A DNA stretch of 64,000 bases from Candidatus Thiodiazotropha sp. (ex Monitilora ramsayi) (GTDB lineage: Bacteria; Pseudomonadota; Gammaproteobacteria; Chromatiales; Chromatiaceae), in NCBI GenBank assembly GCA_025655575.1, contig JAHXIP010000002.1, forward strand, positions 248,001-312,000, given 5' to 3'. A program made the translations under genes and the position numbers. Below the pieces are notes generated by a model. The model saw only the letters and a program-made list of their open reading frames with translations, searched no databases and was not told the DNA's origin. Shown piece by piece: positions 21,000 to 33,038 of the stretch (position 1 is its first letter; each line of letters begins with the position of its first letter).

Positions 21000-22135
21000 G
21001 AGAGATGCCCAGATCTGCCCTCTCCTTCCAGGAGTCCCAACCTGCCCGCCCCCTCGGCCTGCTTGCTTGGCTACATATCGACCTTCCTCTACTTACCGGA
21101 TTGCTCCTGCTGGCCTTTTTGGGCCTGGCCGTACTTTATAGTGCCGGCGATCAGCAAATGGTGCTGTTGAACAAACAGATGATTCGCCTTGGCGTTGGCT
21201 TCACCGCCATGATCCTGATAGCACAATTTCACCCCCAACACTTGCGGCGTTGGTCGCCCTGGCTCTATTTAGTGGGTATTCTGATGCTGATGGCCGTTAT
21301 CCTGTTCGGGGAACAGGGTAAGGGCGCCCAGCGCTGGCTCGATCTCGGTATCGTGCGGTTTCAGCCTTCAGAGATGTTTAAGCTCTCACTGCCCATGGTC
21401 ATCGCCTGGTTTTTGGCAGACCATCGATTACCACCACAGTTATCTCGATTACTGGTTGCTGGGCTATTGACACTATTGCCGGTACTGCTGATTGCGAAAC
21501 AACCTGATCTGGGCACAGCGCTGCTGGTAGGGGCTGCCGGCGCCATCGCGCTTTTTCTTGCCGGCATCTCATGGTATTTGATCGCAGCCGTCGGACTCAG
21601 CCTGGCCGCCTTGGGACCGGCCGCCTGGTATCTGATGCATGAATATCAGCGTCAGCGAGTGCTCACCTTCCTCAATCCTGAGAGTGATCCACTGGGTACC
21701 GGCTACCACATCATCCAGTCGAAGATTGCCATCGGCTCCGGCGGTGTTAGTGGAAAGGGGTGGCTCAACGGCACCCAGTCGCATTTGGAGTTTCTGCCCG
21801 AACGGCATACCGATTTCATCTTTGCCGTGATCTCTGAGGAGTTCGGACTGGTCGGTGTGCTGGCCCTGCTCTGCCTCTATCTCTTCATTATCCTGCGAGG
21901 CCTATATATCGCCAGCCAGGCACAGGATACCTTCAGCCGAATTCTTGCCGGTGCACTTTCTCTGGTCTTTTTTGTCTACCTTTTCGTTAATACCGGAATG
22001 GTCACAGGTCTGCTGCCCGTGGTCGGGGTACCACTGCCATTGATCAGCTATGGCGGCACATCGCTGGTGACCATTCTGATAAGCTTCGGTATCCTGATGT
22101 CGATCCACACACATAGAAAACTGCTGCCAACCTAA
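20996..22135 (+). CDS. rodA: Peptidoglycan polymerase RodA
   Basis: SEDS-family glycosyltransferase that polymerises lipid II with PBP2. 379 residues with about ten membrane helices. The FQPSEMFKLSLPM motif, the QPDLGTALL motif with the catalytic Asp, and the C-terminal GVPLPLISYGGTS motif are all present. Confidence 0.97.
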   Translation: MREMPRSALSFQESQPARPLGLLAWLHIDLPLLTGLLLLAFLGLAVLYSAGDQQMVLLNKQMIRLGVGFTAMILIAQFHPQHLRRWSPWLYLVGILMLMAVILFGEQGKGAQRWLDLGIVRFQPSEMFKLSLPMVIAWFLADHRLPPQLSRLLVAGLLTLLPVLLIAKQPDLGTALLVGAAGAIALFLAGISWYLIAAVGLSLAALGPAAWYLMHEYQRQRVLTFLNPESDPLGTGYHIIQSKIAIGSGGVSGKGWLNGTQSHLEFLPERHTDFIFAVISEEFGLVGVLALLCLYLFIILRGLYIASQAQDTFSRILAGALSLVFFVYLFVNTGMVTGLLPVVGVPLPLISYGGTSLVTILISFGILMSIHTHRKLLPT

Positions 22136-22145
22136 AAAAACGACT

Positions 22146-23153
22146 ATGAGACAGCTATTAAAAATATTTGCCATTACCAGTTTGGTCTTCACCCATACAG
22201 CCTGCGCCCATACGCCTAAAATCACGGCTGAGTTCAAATCCTTCGCCGCTGAAATGGAAAAAAAGCATGACATTCCAGCCAGCGAAGTCGAACAATTGCT
22301 GAACGGCACGGTGTTCCGAGACGATATTATCGCTGCCATCACCCGCCCTGCGGAAGCAAAGCCCTGGCACCAATACCGACCCATTTTTCTAAAGCCTGAT
22401 CGGATCAAGGGCGGGGTGAAATTCTGGCAAGAAAATGAACCGCTTCTGAACAGTGTGAGCAAAGCCTATGGCGTCCCACCGGAGATCATCGTCGCCATCA
22501 TCGGTGTAGAGACACGCTACGGAAAGTTTACCGGTCGTTACCGAATCCTCGACTCCCTGACCACCCTCGCCTTCGGCTACCCTAAGCGGGCCGCCTTCTT
22601 TCGCAGCGAACTGGAGCAGTATCTATTGCTCAGCCGGGAAGAGTCAGTGGACATGCAGAGTGCCAAGGGCTCCTATGCTGGTGCCATGGGCAAACCACAG
22701 TTCATCTCAAGCAGTTACCGTCGCTATGCTGTGGATCACGACGGCGACGGTAAACGTGATCTTTTCAACAACAACGCGGATATTATCGCCAGCGTGGCCA
22801 ACTATTTTAAGGTCCATGGCTGGAGAGCCGGAGAACCCATTACACTGCAAGCTAAAGCCTCGGAAACTTCCAGTCTGCAGCGTTACGTCGATGCAGGCAT
22901 GAAGCCCAGCATTGCTGTGAAAGACCTGCTGGCCGGTGGTCTTCGCCCGTTAAACAACTCAACGGCACCCGATCCTGCCGCGCTCAGCAGCCTGATCAAA
23001 TTGGATGCCGGGGGCCATGATGAGTATTGGCTAGGATTACATAATTTCTATGTCATCACTCGCTATAATCACAGCAACCTATACGCCATGGCCGCTTATC
23101 AGCTCAGCCGGGAGATCATGGCCGCGAAGCAGGCTGCCGAGGCTAAACAGTAG
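22146..23153 (+). CDS. mltB: Lytic murein transglycosylase B
   Basis: Cleaves the MurNAc-GlcNAc bond with 1,6-anhydro product formation. A lipoprotein signal ends in HTAC (Cys19). The catalytic glutamate lies in IIGVETRYGKFTG, and the substrate motifs GSYAGAMGKPQFISSSYR and DHDGDGKRDL follow. The length of 335 is normal. The gene lies ten bases after rodA. Confidence 0.95.
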   Translation: MRQLLKIFAITSLVFTHTACAHTPKITAEFKSFAAEMEKKHDIPASEVEQLLNGTVFRDDIIAAITRPAEAKPWHQYRPIFLKPDRIKGGVKFWQENEPLLNSVSKAYGVPPEIIVAIIGVETRYGKFTGRYRILDSLTTLAFGYPKRAAFFRSELEQYLLLSREESVDMQSAKGSYAGAMGKPQFISSSYRRYAVDHDGDGKRDLFNNNADIIASVANYFKVHGWRAGEPITLQAKASETSSLQRYVDAGMKPSIAVKDLLAGGLRPLNNSTAPDPAALSSLIKLDAGGHDEYWLGLHNFYVITRYNHSNLYAMAAYQLSREIMAAKQAAEAKQ

Positions 23154-23163
23154 TGCAAACAGG

Positions 23164-24012
23164 ATGATGGACTCGAGATACAGCAATTCTACTAAATGGT
23201 GGCTTGCGTTCCTGGCTTTGATTGTTCTCTTTCTTGGCGCTTGTAGCAGCACGCCAAAAATCACTCAGCGGGACGGTGTCAGCCGACATCTTCCACCACC
23301 AGAGGATATTGCAGGCATCCCGGATGCAACGCCAACCATTGAGCCCTTGAGTAACTACGGCAATCCTGAGAGCTATGTCGTCTTTGGAAAACGCTACCAT
23401 ACACTGAAAGATGGGCGGGGTTATAACGAGCGAGGCATCGCCTCCTGGTATGGCAGCAAATTCCACGGACGGCGTACCAGCAGTGGCGAGCCCTACGACA
23501 TGTATGCCATGACAGCCGCTCACAAGAGTCTGCCTCTACCCAGCTACGCCAGGATCACAAACCTCAAAAACAACCGCAGTATCGTAGTAAAGGTCAACGA
23601 CCGTGGCCCCTTCCATGACAACCGGTTGATTGATCTCTCCTATACCGCCGCCTGGAAACTCGGCATCATTGGCGAGGGTACGGGGTTAGTGGAAGTCAGC
23701 GTCATCGATCCGGCAGCCCCCAAACCACCAGTCACGCCTGCACCCATAGTCACCGAGCCGCCAACCCCCAGAGGGCTGCCCGAGCTATTCCTGCAGGTCG
23801 GCGCCTTCGGCAGTCCGAACAATGCTGACCGGCTCAAACAACGCATTGAGGAACAACTACAGGTCAGTGTACTCATAGAGAAGACCATGAGCAGTGCGGA
23901 TACGGTCTTCCGGGTACAAGTCGGACCTATCGCCAGTGTGGAGCTAGCAGACCACCTGACCCAGCGACTCGACCGGATGGGCATTAATAATCCCCATGTT
24001 GTGATCCGTTAG
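23164..24012 (+). CDS. rlpA: Septal ring lytic transglycosylase RlpA
   Basis: 282 residues from ATG 23164 (a second ATG follows at 23167). The lipobox is LGAC. The double-psi beta-barrel domain carries GIASWYGSKFHGRRTSSGEPYDMYAMTAAHK and VKVNDRGPF, with the catalytic Asp in NDRGPF. A proline-rich linker leads to a C-terminal SPOR domain (ELFLQVGAFGSPNNADRLKQ onward), which binds denuded glycans at the septum. It lies between mltB and dacA as in many gammaproteobacteria. Confidence 0.94.
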   Translation: MMDSRYSNSTKWWLAFLALIVLFLGACSSTPKITQRDGVSRHLPPPEDIAGIPDATPTIEPLSNYGNPESYVVFGKRYHTLKDGRGYNERGIASWYGSKFHGRRTSSGEPYDMYAMTAAHKSLPLPSYARITNLKNNRSIVVKVNDRGPFHDNRLIDLSYTAAWKLGIIGEGTGLVEVSVIDPAAPKPPVTPAPIVTEPPTPRGLPELFLQVGAFGSPNNADRLKQRIEEQLQVSVLIEKTMSSADTVFRVQVGPIASVELADHLTQRLDRMGINNPHVVIR

Positions 24013-24086
24013 ACAGGCGCCTACATTGCCTTGATGCTACGTGGTTCAATAGAATACCCGCTGAACCCTTAGAGAACCCGATACCC

Positions 24087-25235
24087 ATGACCTTTTCCCG
24101 CCCTTTCCATAAAATATTTCTGTTTCTCTTAGCCTGTCTGAGCTGGTTTCCACTACAGGCGGCAGTACCAACACCGGCACCGCCGGAGATCTCCGCTTCA
24201 GGGTATCTGCTGATCGACTTCCACAGTGGCAAGGTGCTGGCAGAAAAAGATGCCGCGCAGCGACTGGAGCCTGCCAGTCTGACCAAGATCATGACGGCGT
24301 ACACCATCTTTCGGGAACTGAAACAGGGCAACATCAAACTGGAAGATACCGTCCTGATCAGTGAAAAGGCCTGGAGAACCCCCGGCTCCCGCATGTTCAT
24401 CGAGGTCGGCAAGCGGATCAAGGCGATCGACCTGATCAAAGGCATGATCATCCAATCCGGCAATGACGCTTGCGTCGCGCTGGCGGAACACATCGCCGGC
24501 AGCGAGGCCACCTTTGCGGATTTGATGAACAGTCACGCTCAACGCCTGGGGATGCAGAACACACATTTCGTCAACAGCACCGGTCTACCCCACGAAGACC
24601 ACTACACAACGCCTGCCGATATCGCGAAAGCGGCGATTGCCACCATCCGTGAGTTTCCTGAGTACTATGCCTGGTATAGCGAAAAATCTTTCCTCTTTAA
24701 CGACATCAAGCAACACAACCGAAACAAGCTTCTGTGGCGTGACGAGACCGTCGATGGCATGAAAACAGGCCACACTGAAGCGGCCGGCTACTGCCTGGTC
24801 TCTTCTGCCCTGCGGGAGAATATGCGACTGGTCTCAGTGGTCATGGGTACCAAGAGCGAAGAGGCTCGTGCCAAGGCAAGCCAAAGCCTGCTCAACTACG
24901 GCTTTCGCTTCTATGAAACGCATCAGCTCTATGCGGCCGGTGATGTACTCAACCGCGCTCGCATCTGGAAAGGAGAGAAAGAGAAGCTTCCTCTGGGGCT
25001 GGCTAAGGATCTCAACATCACCATACCTCGGCACCAATACAAAAACCTGGATGCCCGGCTTGAAGTAGAGCCTAAAATCATGGCCCCCGTGAAACAGGGA
25101 GAGGTGCTGGGAAAAGTCGACGTGTCCTTAAATGGTGAACCTATTGCAACTGTCGATCTGATTGCGCTCAAACACATCGCCGACGGCAACCTATGGCAAC
25201 AGGTCAAAGACAGCGCCCTACTCTGGCTGGAGTGA
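24087..25235 (+). CDS. dacA: D-alanyl-D-alanine carboxypeptidase (PBP5 type)
   Basis: Trims the terminal D-Ala of stem peptides in the periplasm. A signal peptide ends near residue 26. The active-site motifs are SLTK (Ser64, Lys67), SGN and KTGHT. The C-terminal PBP5 domain ends in an amphipathic anchor (WQQVKDSALLWLE). The length of 382 is normal. Confidence 0.95.
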   Translation: MTFSRPFHKIFLFLLACLSWFPLQAAVPTPAPPEISASGYLLIDFHSGKVLAEKDAAQRLEPASLTKIMTAYTIFRELKQGNIKLEDTVLISEKAWRTPGSRMFIEVGKRIKAIDLIKGMIIQSGNDACVALAEHIAGSEATFADLMNSHAQRLGMQNTHFVNSTGLPHEDHYTTPADIAKAAIATIREFPEYYAWYSEKSFLFNDIKQHNRNKLLWRDETVDGMKTGHTEAAGYCLVSSALRENMRLVSVVMGTKSEEARAKASQSLLNYGFRFYETHQLYAAGDVLNRARIWKGEKEKLPLGLAKDLNITIPRHQYKNLDARLEVEPKIMAPVKQGEVLGKVDVSLNGEPIATVDLIALKHIADGNLWQQVKDSALLWLE

Positions 25236-25239
25236 TCCC

Positions 25240-25509
25240 ATGAGCGAGGAAGAAGAGAGCCTGCTGCAATTCCCCTGCGACTTTCCCATTAAGGTGATGG
25301 GCAAGGCAGAACCCGGTTTTGACACCTTGATCGTTGAATTGGTGAGAAAACACGCACCCGACCTGCACGAAGGTTCGGTTACCAGCCGCTCCAGCAAGGG
25401 GGGTAAATGGGTCTCCGTTACCGTCACTCTGAGAGCCGAGAGTAAATCGCAGATCGATGCCATCTACCTAGACCTGACTGCTCACGAAAAAGTCGTGATG
25501 GCGCTCTGA
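25240..25509 (+). CDS. ybeD: DUF493 family protein YbeD
   Basis: 89 residues from ATG 25240, five bases after dacA. LLQFPCDFPIKVMGKAEPGFDTLI and the SSKGGKWVSVTVTL strand are typical of this ACT-like small family. The position between dacA and lipB is conserved from E. coli. Its exact role is unknown. Confidence 0.93.
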   Translation: MSEEEESLLQFPCDFPIKVMGKAEPGFDTLIVELVRKHAPDLHEGSVTSRSSKGGKWVSVTVTLRAESKSQIDAIYLDLTAHEKVVMAL

Positions 25510-25553
25510 TTCAAGATTGAATTGTGCAGGATTGCACCTCTCACAACGCCCCA

Positions 25554-26216
25554 ATGACAGCCGATCGCACACTACACGTCAAATACCTCGGCTTGCAGCC
25601 CTATGCCACCACTTGGTCAGCGATGCAGGCCTATACCGATCACCGCCACGAGAGTGGTGAAGATCAACTCTGGCTACTCGAACATCCACCGGTCTTCACC
25701 CAGGGGCAGGCCGGCAAATCCGAGCACCTGCTCGACCCCGGTGAAATACCCGTGATTCAAACCGACCGGGGCGGACAGGTTACGTATCATGGCCCAGGAC
25801 AACTGGTGGCCTACCTTCTGCTCGATCTTCGGCGTGCCGGGTTGGGAATCCGGGCGCTTGTAACACTTTTGGAAGAAGCAGTTATCGCCTTGCTGGCAAC
25901 TTACGGCATCGCTGCTGCCGCACGTAAAGATGCACCTGGCGTCTATGTGGATGAGGCAAAAATCGCATCCATCGGTTTACGCGTACGACGTGGTTGCAGC
26001 TTCCATGGCCTCAGTCTGAATGTGGACATGGACCTGGAGCCCTTCAGCAGAATCAACCCCTGCGGCTTTCCCGGCCTGACCGTGACACAGCTGGCACAAA
26101 ATTGTAATCAAACCGATTTACCCAGGGTTGGAGAGGATTTGGCCAGACAATTGGCCGGTAGATTAGGCTACACTCTGTCCTTCACCCACACAGACTCAGC
26201 CAAAGAGCACTCATGA
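25554..26216 (+). CDS. lipB: Lipoyl(octanoyl) transferase
   Basis: Transfers octanoate from acyl carrier protein to lipoyl domains such as GcvH, encoded later in this window. [18 protein letters not shown] and the [10 protein letters not shown] segment with catalytic Lys just before it (AKIASIG) are intact. The start is taken as ATG 25554 because it matches the usual N-terminus; GTG 25524 would add ten residues. Overlaps lipA by four bases. Confidence 0.94.
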   Translation: MTADRTLHVKYLGLQPYATTWSAMQAYTDHRHESGEDQLWLLEHPPVFTQGQAGKSEHLLDPGEIPVIQTDRGGQVTYHGPGQLVAYLLLDLRRAGLGIRALVTLLEEAVIALLATYGIAAAARKDAPGVYVDEAKIASIGLRVRRGCSFHGLSLNVDMDLEPFSRINPCGFPGLTVTQLAQNCNQTDLPRVGEDLARQLAGRLGYTLSFTHTDSAKEHS

Positions 26217-27187
26217 GCGGCCCAAACGATAACCTGCCCCCGTCACGCAATACCCCCGAGAGTCACCAGCGCGGGAAATCAAAACTTTCCCGCATCTCGG
26301 TCAAAGTGGAACCGAAGGAGACCATCCTTCGCAAACCCAAATGGATTCGCGCCAAGGCGCCTATGGGCAAGGATGTCAGCCGAATTCGACGCATTCTGCG
26401 TGAGAAGGGCCTGAGTTCAGTGTGCGAGGAGGCCGCCTGTCCCAATCTCGGCGAGTGCTTTCATCACGGCACGGCCACATTCATGATTATGGGTGATATC
26501 TGTACACGTCGCTGTCCCTTCTGCGATGTGGCCCATGGCAAACCCCTGCCCCTGGATACCGGGGAACCGGTTCAGCTGGCAGATGCCATCGCAGCCATGC
26601 AACTCAAATACGTGGTCATTACCTCGGTAGACAGGGATGACCTTCGCGACGGGGGCGCCGGTCACTTCTCGGCCTGTATCTCCGCAGTCAGGCTGCGCAT
26701 GCCCCAAACCAAAATAGAAATCCTGGTCCCCGATTTCCGTGGGCGCATGAGTGTAGCCATCGGTGCACTCGACAACCACCCGCCAGATGTCTTCAATCAC
26801 AATCTGGAAACCGTACCCAGGCTTTATAAACAAGCCCGACCCGGCGCAGACTATCAAGGTTCCCTCGATCTACTGCATGACTTTAAGGCATCCCAACCCC
26901 AGGTACCCACAAAGTCAGGATTGATGCTGGGACTTGGAGAGGGGAAAGCGGAAGTCTTACAAGTGCTACATGACCTCCGTGACCATGGCTGTGAGATGCT
27001 CACCCTGGGACAATATCTGCAACCGAGCCGCGACCACCTGCCGGTTGACAGATTTGTGACACCGGAAGAGTTCGATGAGTTAGGCCGGGAAGCGGAAGCC
27101 ATGGGCTTCACCAGTGTCGCCAGCGGTCCCATGGTCCGCTCTTCCTATCACGCCGACCTGCAGGCCAATCCACTGCTCGGCCAGTAG
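26213..27187 (+). CDS. lipA: Lipoyl synthase
   Basis: Radical-SAM enzyme that inserts two sulfurs into the octanoyl chain. It has the auxiliary cluster motif [12 protein letters not shown] and the radical-SAM motif CTRRCPFC. The C-terminal RSSYHAD serine ligand is present. 324 residues, normal. Confidence 0.97.
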   Translation: MSGPNDNLPPSRNTPESHQRGKSKLSRISVKVEPKETILRKPKWIRAKAPMGKDVSRIRRILREKGLSSVCEEAACPNLGECFHHGTATFMIMGDICTRRCPFCDVAHGKPLPLDTGEPVQLADAIAAMQLKYVVITSVDRDDLRDGGAGHFSACISAVRLRMPQTKIEILVPDFRGRMSVAIGALDNHPPDVFNHNLETVPRLYKQARPGADYQGSLDLLHDFKASQPQVPTKSGLMLGLGEGKAEVLQVLHDLRDHGCEMLTLGQYLQPSRDHLPVDRFVTPEEFDELGREAEAMGFTSVASGPMVRSSYHADLQANPLLGQ

Positions 27188-27189
27188 CC

Positions 27190-27945
27190 GTGGATGTCAC
27201 CATCACCCGCTTAATCGAATCATTGTTACTCCCACCTGGGGGATTGATTCTGCTGGCTCTTCTGGGACTGCTGCTGTGGCGCCTGAAAACCGGCAGGCGC
27301 ATGTTGGGCTTTTCACTGATCATGCTCTGGCTACTGAGCCTACCGGCGATTTCCGATCTATTATTTCTCGGCCTGGAACGACACCCACCCATTACGACCG
27401 AACAGATAAATACCGAACAACCCCAGGCAATCGTCGTGCTGGGTGCGGGTCGAGACCTGGATGCACCGGAGTATACCGGCGACACGGTCAGCCAACGCAT
27501 GCTCTCTCGTCTGCGTTACGCTGCCAGGCTTGCACGACAAACCGGCCTTCCAGTGATCCCGAGCGGCGGCAACCCTGGCGCCATCGGTACCCCGGAAGCA
27601 AAAATCGCCCGTGACATCCTGCAAGATGAATATGGTGTAGTGGTGGGTGAGATCGAGACCCGCAGCAATACCACCTGGGAAAACGCCCGCTATACCGCTC
27701 AGTTGATGAAACAACAGGGCATTGAGCGCATTATCCTGGTCACCGATGCCTGCCATATGAAGCGTGCGCTCTACGCCTTTGCAAGAAACGGCATCCATCC
27801 CTTGCCTGCACCGACCAATTTTCTATCGGTGGTCAGTGAGACCATCACCCCAATCGCCCGGTATCTACCCAGCGGCAATGCTATCAAAGAGACAACCTAT
27901 GCCATCCACGAATATCTTGGATTGCTTTGGTATCTGCAGAAATAG
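27190..27945 (+). CDS. YdcF/ElyC/SanA-type membrane protein (DUF218)
   Basis: 251 residues beginning with two hydrophobic segments, then a DUF218 domain: IVVLGAGRD, GLPVIPSGGNP, RSNTTWENARYTA and LVTDACHMKRAL. In E. coli ElyC supports cell-envelope integrity at low temperature, which would suit the wall gene block upstream. Start GTG 27190, two bases after lipA. The exact orthologue is uncertain. Confidence 0.85.
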   Translation: MDVTITRLIESLLLPPGGLILLALLGLLLWRLKTGRRMLGFSLIMLWLLSLPAISDLLFLGLERHPPITTEQINTEQPQAIVVLGAGRDLDAPEYTGDTVSQRMLSRLRYAARLARQTGLPVIPSGGNPGAIGTPEAKIARDILQDEYGVVVGEIETRSNTTWENARYTAQLMKQQGIERIILVTDACHMKRALYAFARNGIHPLPAPTNFLSVVSETITPIARYLPSGNAIKETTYAIHEYLGLLWYLQK

Positions 27946-27991
27946 ATAGATGGGGTGCACCGTCTCACCACTTCACTGCTTAAGAAAACCG

Positions 27992-29020
27992 TTATTGTGA
28001 ATCCTTCAAGTGCTCACCGTATCGCTCCATCAAATAGCACAAGCAGTCCTGACGAATGACATCGATATTCTTGGTCAGCATGGAGGGCATTACCGGACGA
28101 CTCAGGCAGAGTTGCCCATCTTTCAGTGAAAAATAGTCACTGATCACCTCACGCCCCTCTTCATCTCTGACATCCAACAACTCATGCAAAACTGCATCGT
28201 TGATTCTCCCCAGGGGGGTTCCGGGTGGTAGTTCCTGAAAGTTCATACGATCCAAATCAGGTTCGAAAATAATATCCCCACGGCCTGGCACAAAGCCTAT
28301 GTCGACATGCGACGACACCGTGACCCTGGCCACCGTGTGAAACAGATCGATATCCTGTGGTGAAACCGAATGTTGTGGATGCTCAGATAGATGCAGACAG
28401 GCATCCAGGTATTCCTCCGCATGCGCTACACCATGTGCTTGTCCCACCTTGCCGCACTCAAGTGTCACAGCGGGACACAACTTGGCGAAGGCCATCGACT
28501 GTACACCTGTCGGCCTTAAAAAATAGACCACGGTACGGCCAAACAACAATGCCAAATGTAGAAACTCGATGCCGAGTTGATTGACGCAAGCATAGTGGGG
28601 ATTGAAGCCGGTATTGTTGTGTACATCGATACTCGCAAATGGCTTGCGTTGGCGCATGATCTCGACAACCTGGCTCATCATTTGGTGCTCTGGCGTATCC
28701 CTCTCTTCACTCCCCGGCCATACCCGGTTGTAGTCCGGTTGACCCGGCAGCCTTCGCAATCCCTGTTCAGCTGCCGCGATATTGCCGATAAACAGACTCA
28801 TGGCCCTGGGCAAGGTTTTACCCTCCCCGTAGCTTGCCAACAGGCGTCGTACCGCTTCCCATCCGACTGTCTCATTGCCATGCATCAACACAGATACAAA
28901 GAGCGGATCGGGTCTTCGACCCGGCAGATGAATCAAACTGGGGCCGGAGAGGACTGTAGTCAGTTCATGCGCTGCTAACTGAACGATGCCCTGCGGCAGA
29001 TAATCGAGTTGCTGTAACAT
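27992..29020 (-). CDS. M14-type metal amidohydrolase (succinylglutamate desuccinylase/aspartoacylase family)
   Basis: 342 residues, cytosolic. The zinc ligand pair lies in MHGNETVGWE, the third ligand in IDVHNNTGFNPHYAC, and TLECGKVGQAHG fits the AstE/AspA family. It probably splits an acyl-amino acid or peptide-like amide. It follows the GCS2 ligase gene on the same strand with 63 bases between, so it may act on a product of that ligase. The substrate cannot be read from sequence. No arginine-succinyltransferase genes are nearby, which argues against classic AstE. Confidence 0.8.
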   Translation of the reverse strand: MLQQLDYLPQGIVQLAAHELTTVLSGPSLIHLPGRRPDPLFVSVLMHGNETVGWEAVRRLLASYGEGKTLPRAMSLFIGNIAAAEQGLRRLPGQPDYNRVWPGSEERDTPEHQMMSQVVEIMRQRKPFASIDVHNNTGFNPHYACVNQLGIEFLHLALLFGRTVVYFLRPTGVQSMAFAKLCPAVTLECGKVGQAHGVAHAEEYLDACLHLSEHPQHSVSPQDIDLFHTVARVTVSSHVDIGFVPGRGDIIFEPDLDRMNFQELPPGTPLGRINDAVLHELLDVRDEEGREVISDYFSLKDGQLCLSRPVMPSMLTKNIDVIRQDCLCYLMERYGEHLKDSQ

Positions 29021-29083
29021 CCGCTAACCTTTAACTTACTAACGCCACCTATAAAATACTGTCGGCTTAAATACTTTTATCAA

Positions 29084-30502
29084 TCATAACGGCCACTCAT
29101 GCACCGGCCTGCCTCGCTCCTGCTGCTCAAGATAGGCCTGCATCAACCCGTGAAAGTCAGGCCCATGAGACGCTACCCACGCGCGTTGCCAGGCTGCTCC
29201 TGTCATCTGATTTTCAACCCGACCTGTAATAATACCGAGCCAATATTCGATCTCATATGGATCGACACCCAGCTTGGCAAGTCCCCTTGCTGCAATAGGC
29301 AACAGATGTTCAATAATCAGTCGCTCCAACGCTACTTTTTCAATACCAAACCACGCCACTTCAGCCTGCAATCCCCGTCGGGCCGCTGCATAAAAATTAC
29401 TGCGTGCACGATCGAAGCTCAGCTTCTCTGCTGGCTTTTCCTCATCTTCAAGCAGACCGCTCAAGAGTCCGAAAAAGAAGGCCGCATTGGCAATCGAATC
29501 ACTGATACTCGGTCCCGCAGGTACAACACGATGCTCGATCCGTAACTGCGCCTTGCCCTGACCATCGAATCCGATCAGGGGACGATTCCAGCGCCAGATG
29601 GTCCCATTGTGCAGCCTAAGATGGGCCAACTTCTCCACTGGCTCATCCATTAACAGGGGGAGCAATACCGGATAGCGCAGGAAGTTGGCCGTGAAATTCT
29701 CCATTATCGATTCATAGACGTATCGGATGCCGAAACTGACTCGTTTGGTCAAGTCCGAGGCGCCGACAGAGATCGCCTGCTCGAACAAGGGAATTCTGGT
29801 CTCATCCCAAAGATCACGCCCAAACAGGTAGGGGGAATTGGCACTGACCCCCACCATCGGCGCTGAGACGATTTTCGACAGGTTATAGAGGTCCGCGGCC
29901 TGGGCGCCATTCACCTGTAGGTGGATCTGGAATGAGGTAGCCGCTGATTCCAGCATGACGTCATCATGGCTTAGGTGCAGCGACTCTCTGCCATCGATAT
30001 CAAGCGTGACCGGTCTGCCGTTTCGCAGCCTGAACACCTGTTCATTGAGTGCCCGATAACGATTCAATGGAGACATGTTTGCCAGTGTCAGGGCGCTCAG
30101 TTTCAAGGTCGGCAAGACACCTATCATGCCCATTCTCAAATCCAATTGGGCGGCACGTTCGTTAACACGTTTCCATCGGGTTTTCAGCTCCTCAGCCATA
30201 TGGCTGAAAACACTACCCTGCATCCGGTGTACCCGGCTGTTGAACTCCACATTAAAGGTAGCAAGTTCCGGCACCACCAGCGGATCATTGAAGTCTTCGA
30301 GCAAACGCTGATTGTGAGGCGCAGGATCAGCGACGTTATCCAACAAACAGGCCTCAAGCTCAAATCCACCCAGTGCGCTCGGGCTTGAGAAAACCTCTGT
30401 CTCAAACCATTCTGCGAGCAATCGGGTTTCCATCTCCAAGCGATGCCTGAATTCAGCGAAGTCCGCATCACCAAATCGGCTCGAGGGTATCTCCTGGCCC
30501 AT
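29084..30502 (-). CDS. GCS2-family glutamate-cysteine ligase-like enzyme
   Basis: 472 residues. FELEACLLD near the N-terminus and PELATFNVEFNSR are the ATP/metal-binding motifs of the glutamine-synthetase-fold GCS2 family (PF04107), and QLRIEHRVVPAGPS lies in the C-terminal half. Members join glutamate to an amine; some make gamma-glutamylcysteine, others unknown amides. It lies between murU and an M14 hydrolase on the same strand, five bases from murU. Biochemical specificity is not readable. Confidence 0.78.
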   Translation of the reverse strand: MGQEIPSSRFGDADFAEFRHRLEMETRLLAEWFETEVFSSPSALGGFELEACLLDNVADPAPHNQRLLEDFNDPLVVPELATFNVEFNSRVHRMQGSVFSHMAEELKTRWKRVNERAAQLDLRMGMIGVLPTLKLSALTLANMSPLNRYRALNEQVFRLRNGRPVTLDIDGRESLHLSHDDVMLESAATSFQIHLQVNGAQAADLYNLSKIVSAPMVGVSANSPYLFGRDLWDETRIPLFEQAISVGASDLTKRVSFGIRYVYESIMENFTANFLRYPVLLPLLMDEPVEKLAHLRLHNGTIWRWNRPLIGFDGQGKAQLRIEHRVVPAGPSISDSIANAAFFFGLLSGLLEDEEKPAEKLSFDRARSNFYAAARRGLQAEVAWFGIEKVALERLIIEHLLPIAARGLAKLGVDPYEIEYWLGIITGRVENQMTGAAWQRAWVASHGPDFHGLMQAYLEQQERGRPVHEWPL

Positions 30503-30507
30503 CTGCT

Positions 30508-31612
<1,105 letters not shown>

Positions 31613-32869
31613 TCACCCCTTCATGGCATCGAAAAACTCATCGTTCGTTTTTGAAACTTTCAGTTTATCGAAGAGGAATTCCATGGCGGCAAGCTCATCC
31701 ATCGGGTGGAGTATCTTGCGCAGTATCCACATTTTTTGCAGCTCATCAGGCTTCATCAATAACTCTTCCCGGCGGGTACCTGAACGATTGATGTTGATGG
31801 CTGGAAAAATCCGCTTCTCGGCGATGCGACGATCCAGATGCACTTCCATGTTGCCGGTACCCTTGAACTCTTCGTAAATCACATCATCCATGCGTGAACC
31901 GGTTTCCACCAGTGCAGTGGCGAGGATTGTCAAAGAACCACCCTCTTCTACATTTCTGGCGGCACCAAAGAACCGTTTGGGACGCTGTAGTGCATTGGCA
32001 TCGACACCACCGGTCAGTACCTTACCTGAAGAGGGCACCACCGTATTGTAGGCACGCGCCAACCGGGTAATGGAGTCGAGCAGGATAACCACATCTTTTT
32101 TATGCTCGACCAGACGCTTGGCCTTTTCAATCACCATCTCAGCCACCTGCACATGGCGGGTTGCAGGCTCGTCAAACGTACTGGAGATAACTTCACCACG
32201 CACCGAGCGTGCCATTTCAGTCACCTCTTCCGGACGTTCGTCGATCAGCAACACGATGACATAACACTCAGGATGGTTGTGGGTGATCGATTGCGCGATA
32301 TTCTGCAGCATCATCGTCTTACCCGCTTTCGGCGGTGAAACGATCAGGCCACGCTGCCCCTTGCCGATGGGTGCGCAAAGGTCAATGGTACGTGCCGTGA
32401 TGTCTTCCGTACTGCCATTGCCGATCTCCAGATGAAAACGTTTATTGGCGAATAGCGGCGTAAAATTCTCGAACAGAATCTTGCTCTTGGCATTCTCAGG
32501 CTTGTCAAAGTTGATTTCGTCCACTTTGAGCAATGCGAAGTAGCGTTCACCATCTTTTGGCGGACGAATTTTACCGGAGATCGTATCGCCGGTACGCAGG
32601 CTGAAACGCCGAATCTGACTGGGTGAAACATAGATATCATCGGGACCGGCAAGATAAGAACTATCCGCCGAGCGGAGGAAACCGAAGCCATCCTGCAATA
32701 TTTCCAGCACACCATCACCAAAGATGCTTTCACCTTTCTTGGCATGCGCTTTGAGGATAGCGAAGATCAGATCCTGCTTACGGGTCCGGGCCATGCCCTC
32801 GATCTTCATTTCTCGGGCGAGATCTGCCAGTTCGGCTACCGGCTTCTTCTTCAGTTCAGTCAGATTCAT
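31613..32869 (-). CDS. rho: Transcription termination factor Rho
   Basis: Hexameric RNA-dependent helicase that ends transcription. It has the N-terminal helix bundle starting [21 protein letters not shown], the cold-shock-like RNA site DGFGFLRS, and Walker [12 protein letters not shown]. The C-terminal MKG is typical. 418 residues, normal. Downstream of trxA as in E. coli. Confidence 0.98.
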   Translation of the reverse strand: MNLTELKKKPVAELADLAREMKIEGMARTRKQDLIFAILKAHAKKGESIFGDGVLEILQDGFGFLRSADSSYLAGPDDIYVSPSQIRRFSLRTGDTISGKIRPPKDGERYFALLKVDEINFDKPENAKSKILFENFTPLFANKRFHLEIGNGSTEDITARTIDLCAPIGKGQRGLIVSPPKAGKTMMLQNIAQSITHNHPECYVIVLLIDERPEEVTEMARSVRGEVISSTFDEPATRHVQVAEMVIEKAKRLVEHKKDVVILLDSITRLARAYNTVVPSSGKVLTGGVDANALQRPKRFFGAARNVEEGGSLTILATALVETGSRMDDVIYEEFKGTGNMEVHLDRRIAEKRIFPAININRSGTRREELLMKPDELQKMWILRKILHPMDELAAMEFLFDKLKVSKTNDEFFDAMKG

Positions 32870-33038
32870 AGTGGTTTAAAGATTGTGTTTTTTCGGATTG
32901 TGATCAGGAATGGTTGCCGCCTTAGGCAAGCGTAATGGATTCGGTGATTTCAGTATTCAGGCTGGGCGCGGGACTATCGGAATCTGGTTTGGAGATGGAA
33001 ATAGGTGGGTAGTGAAAACGCGTCCAGTCCTGAGTTGT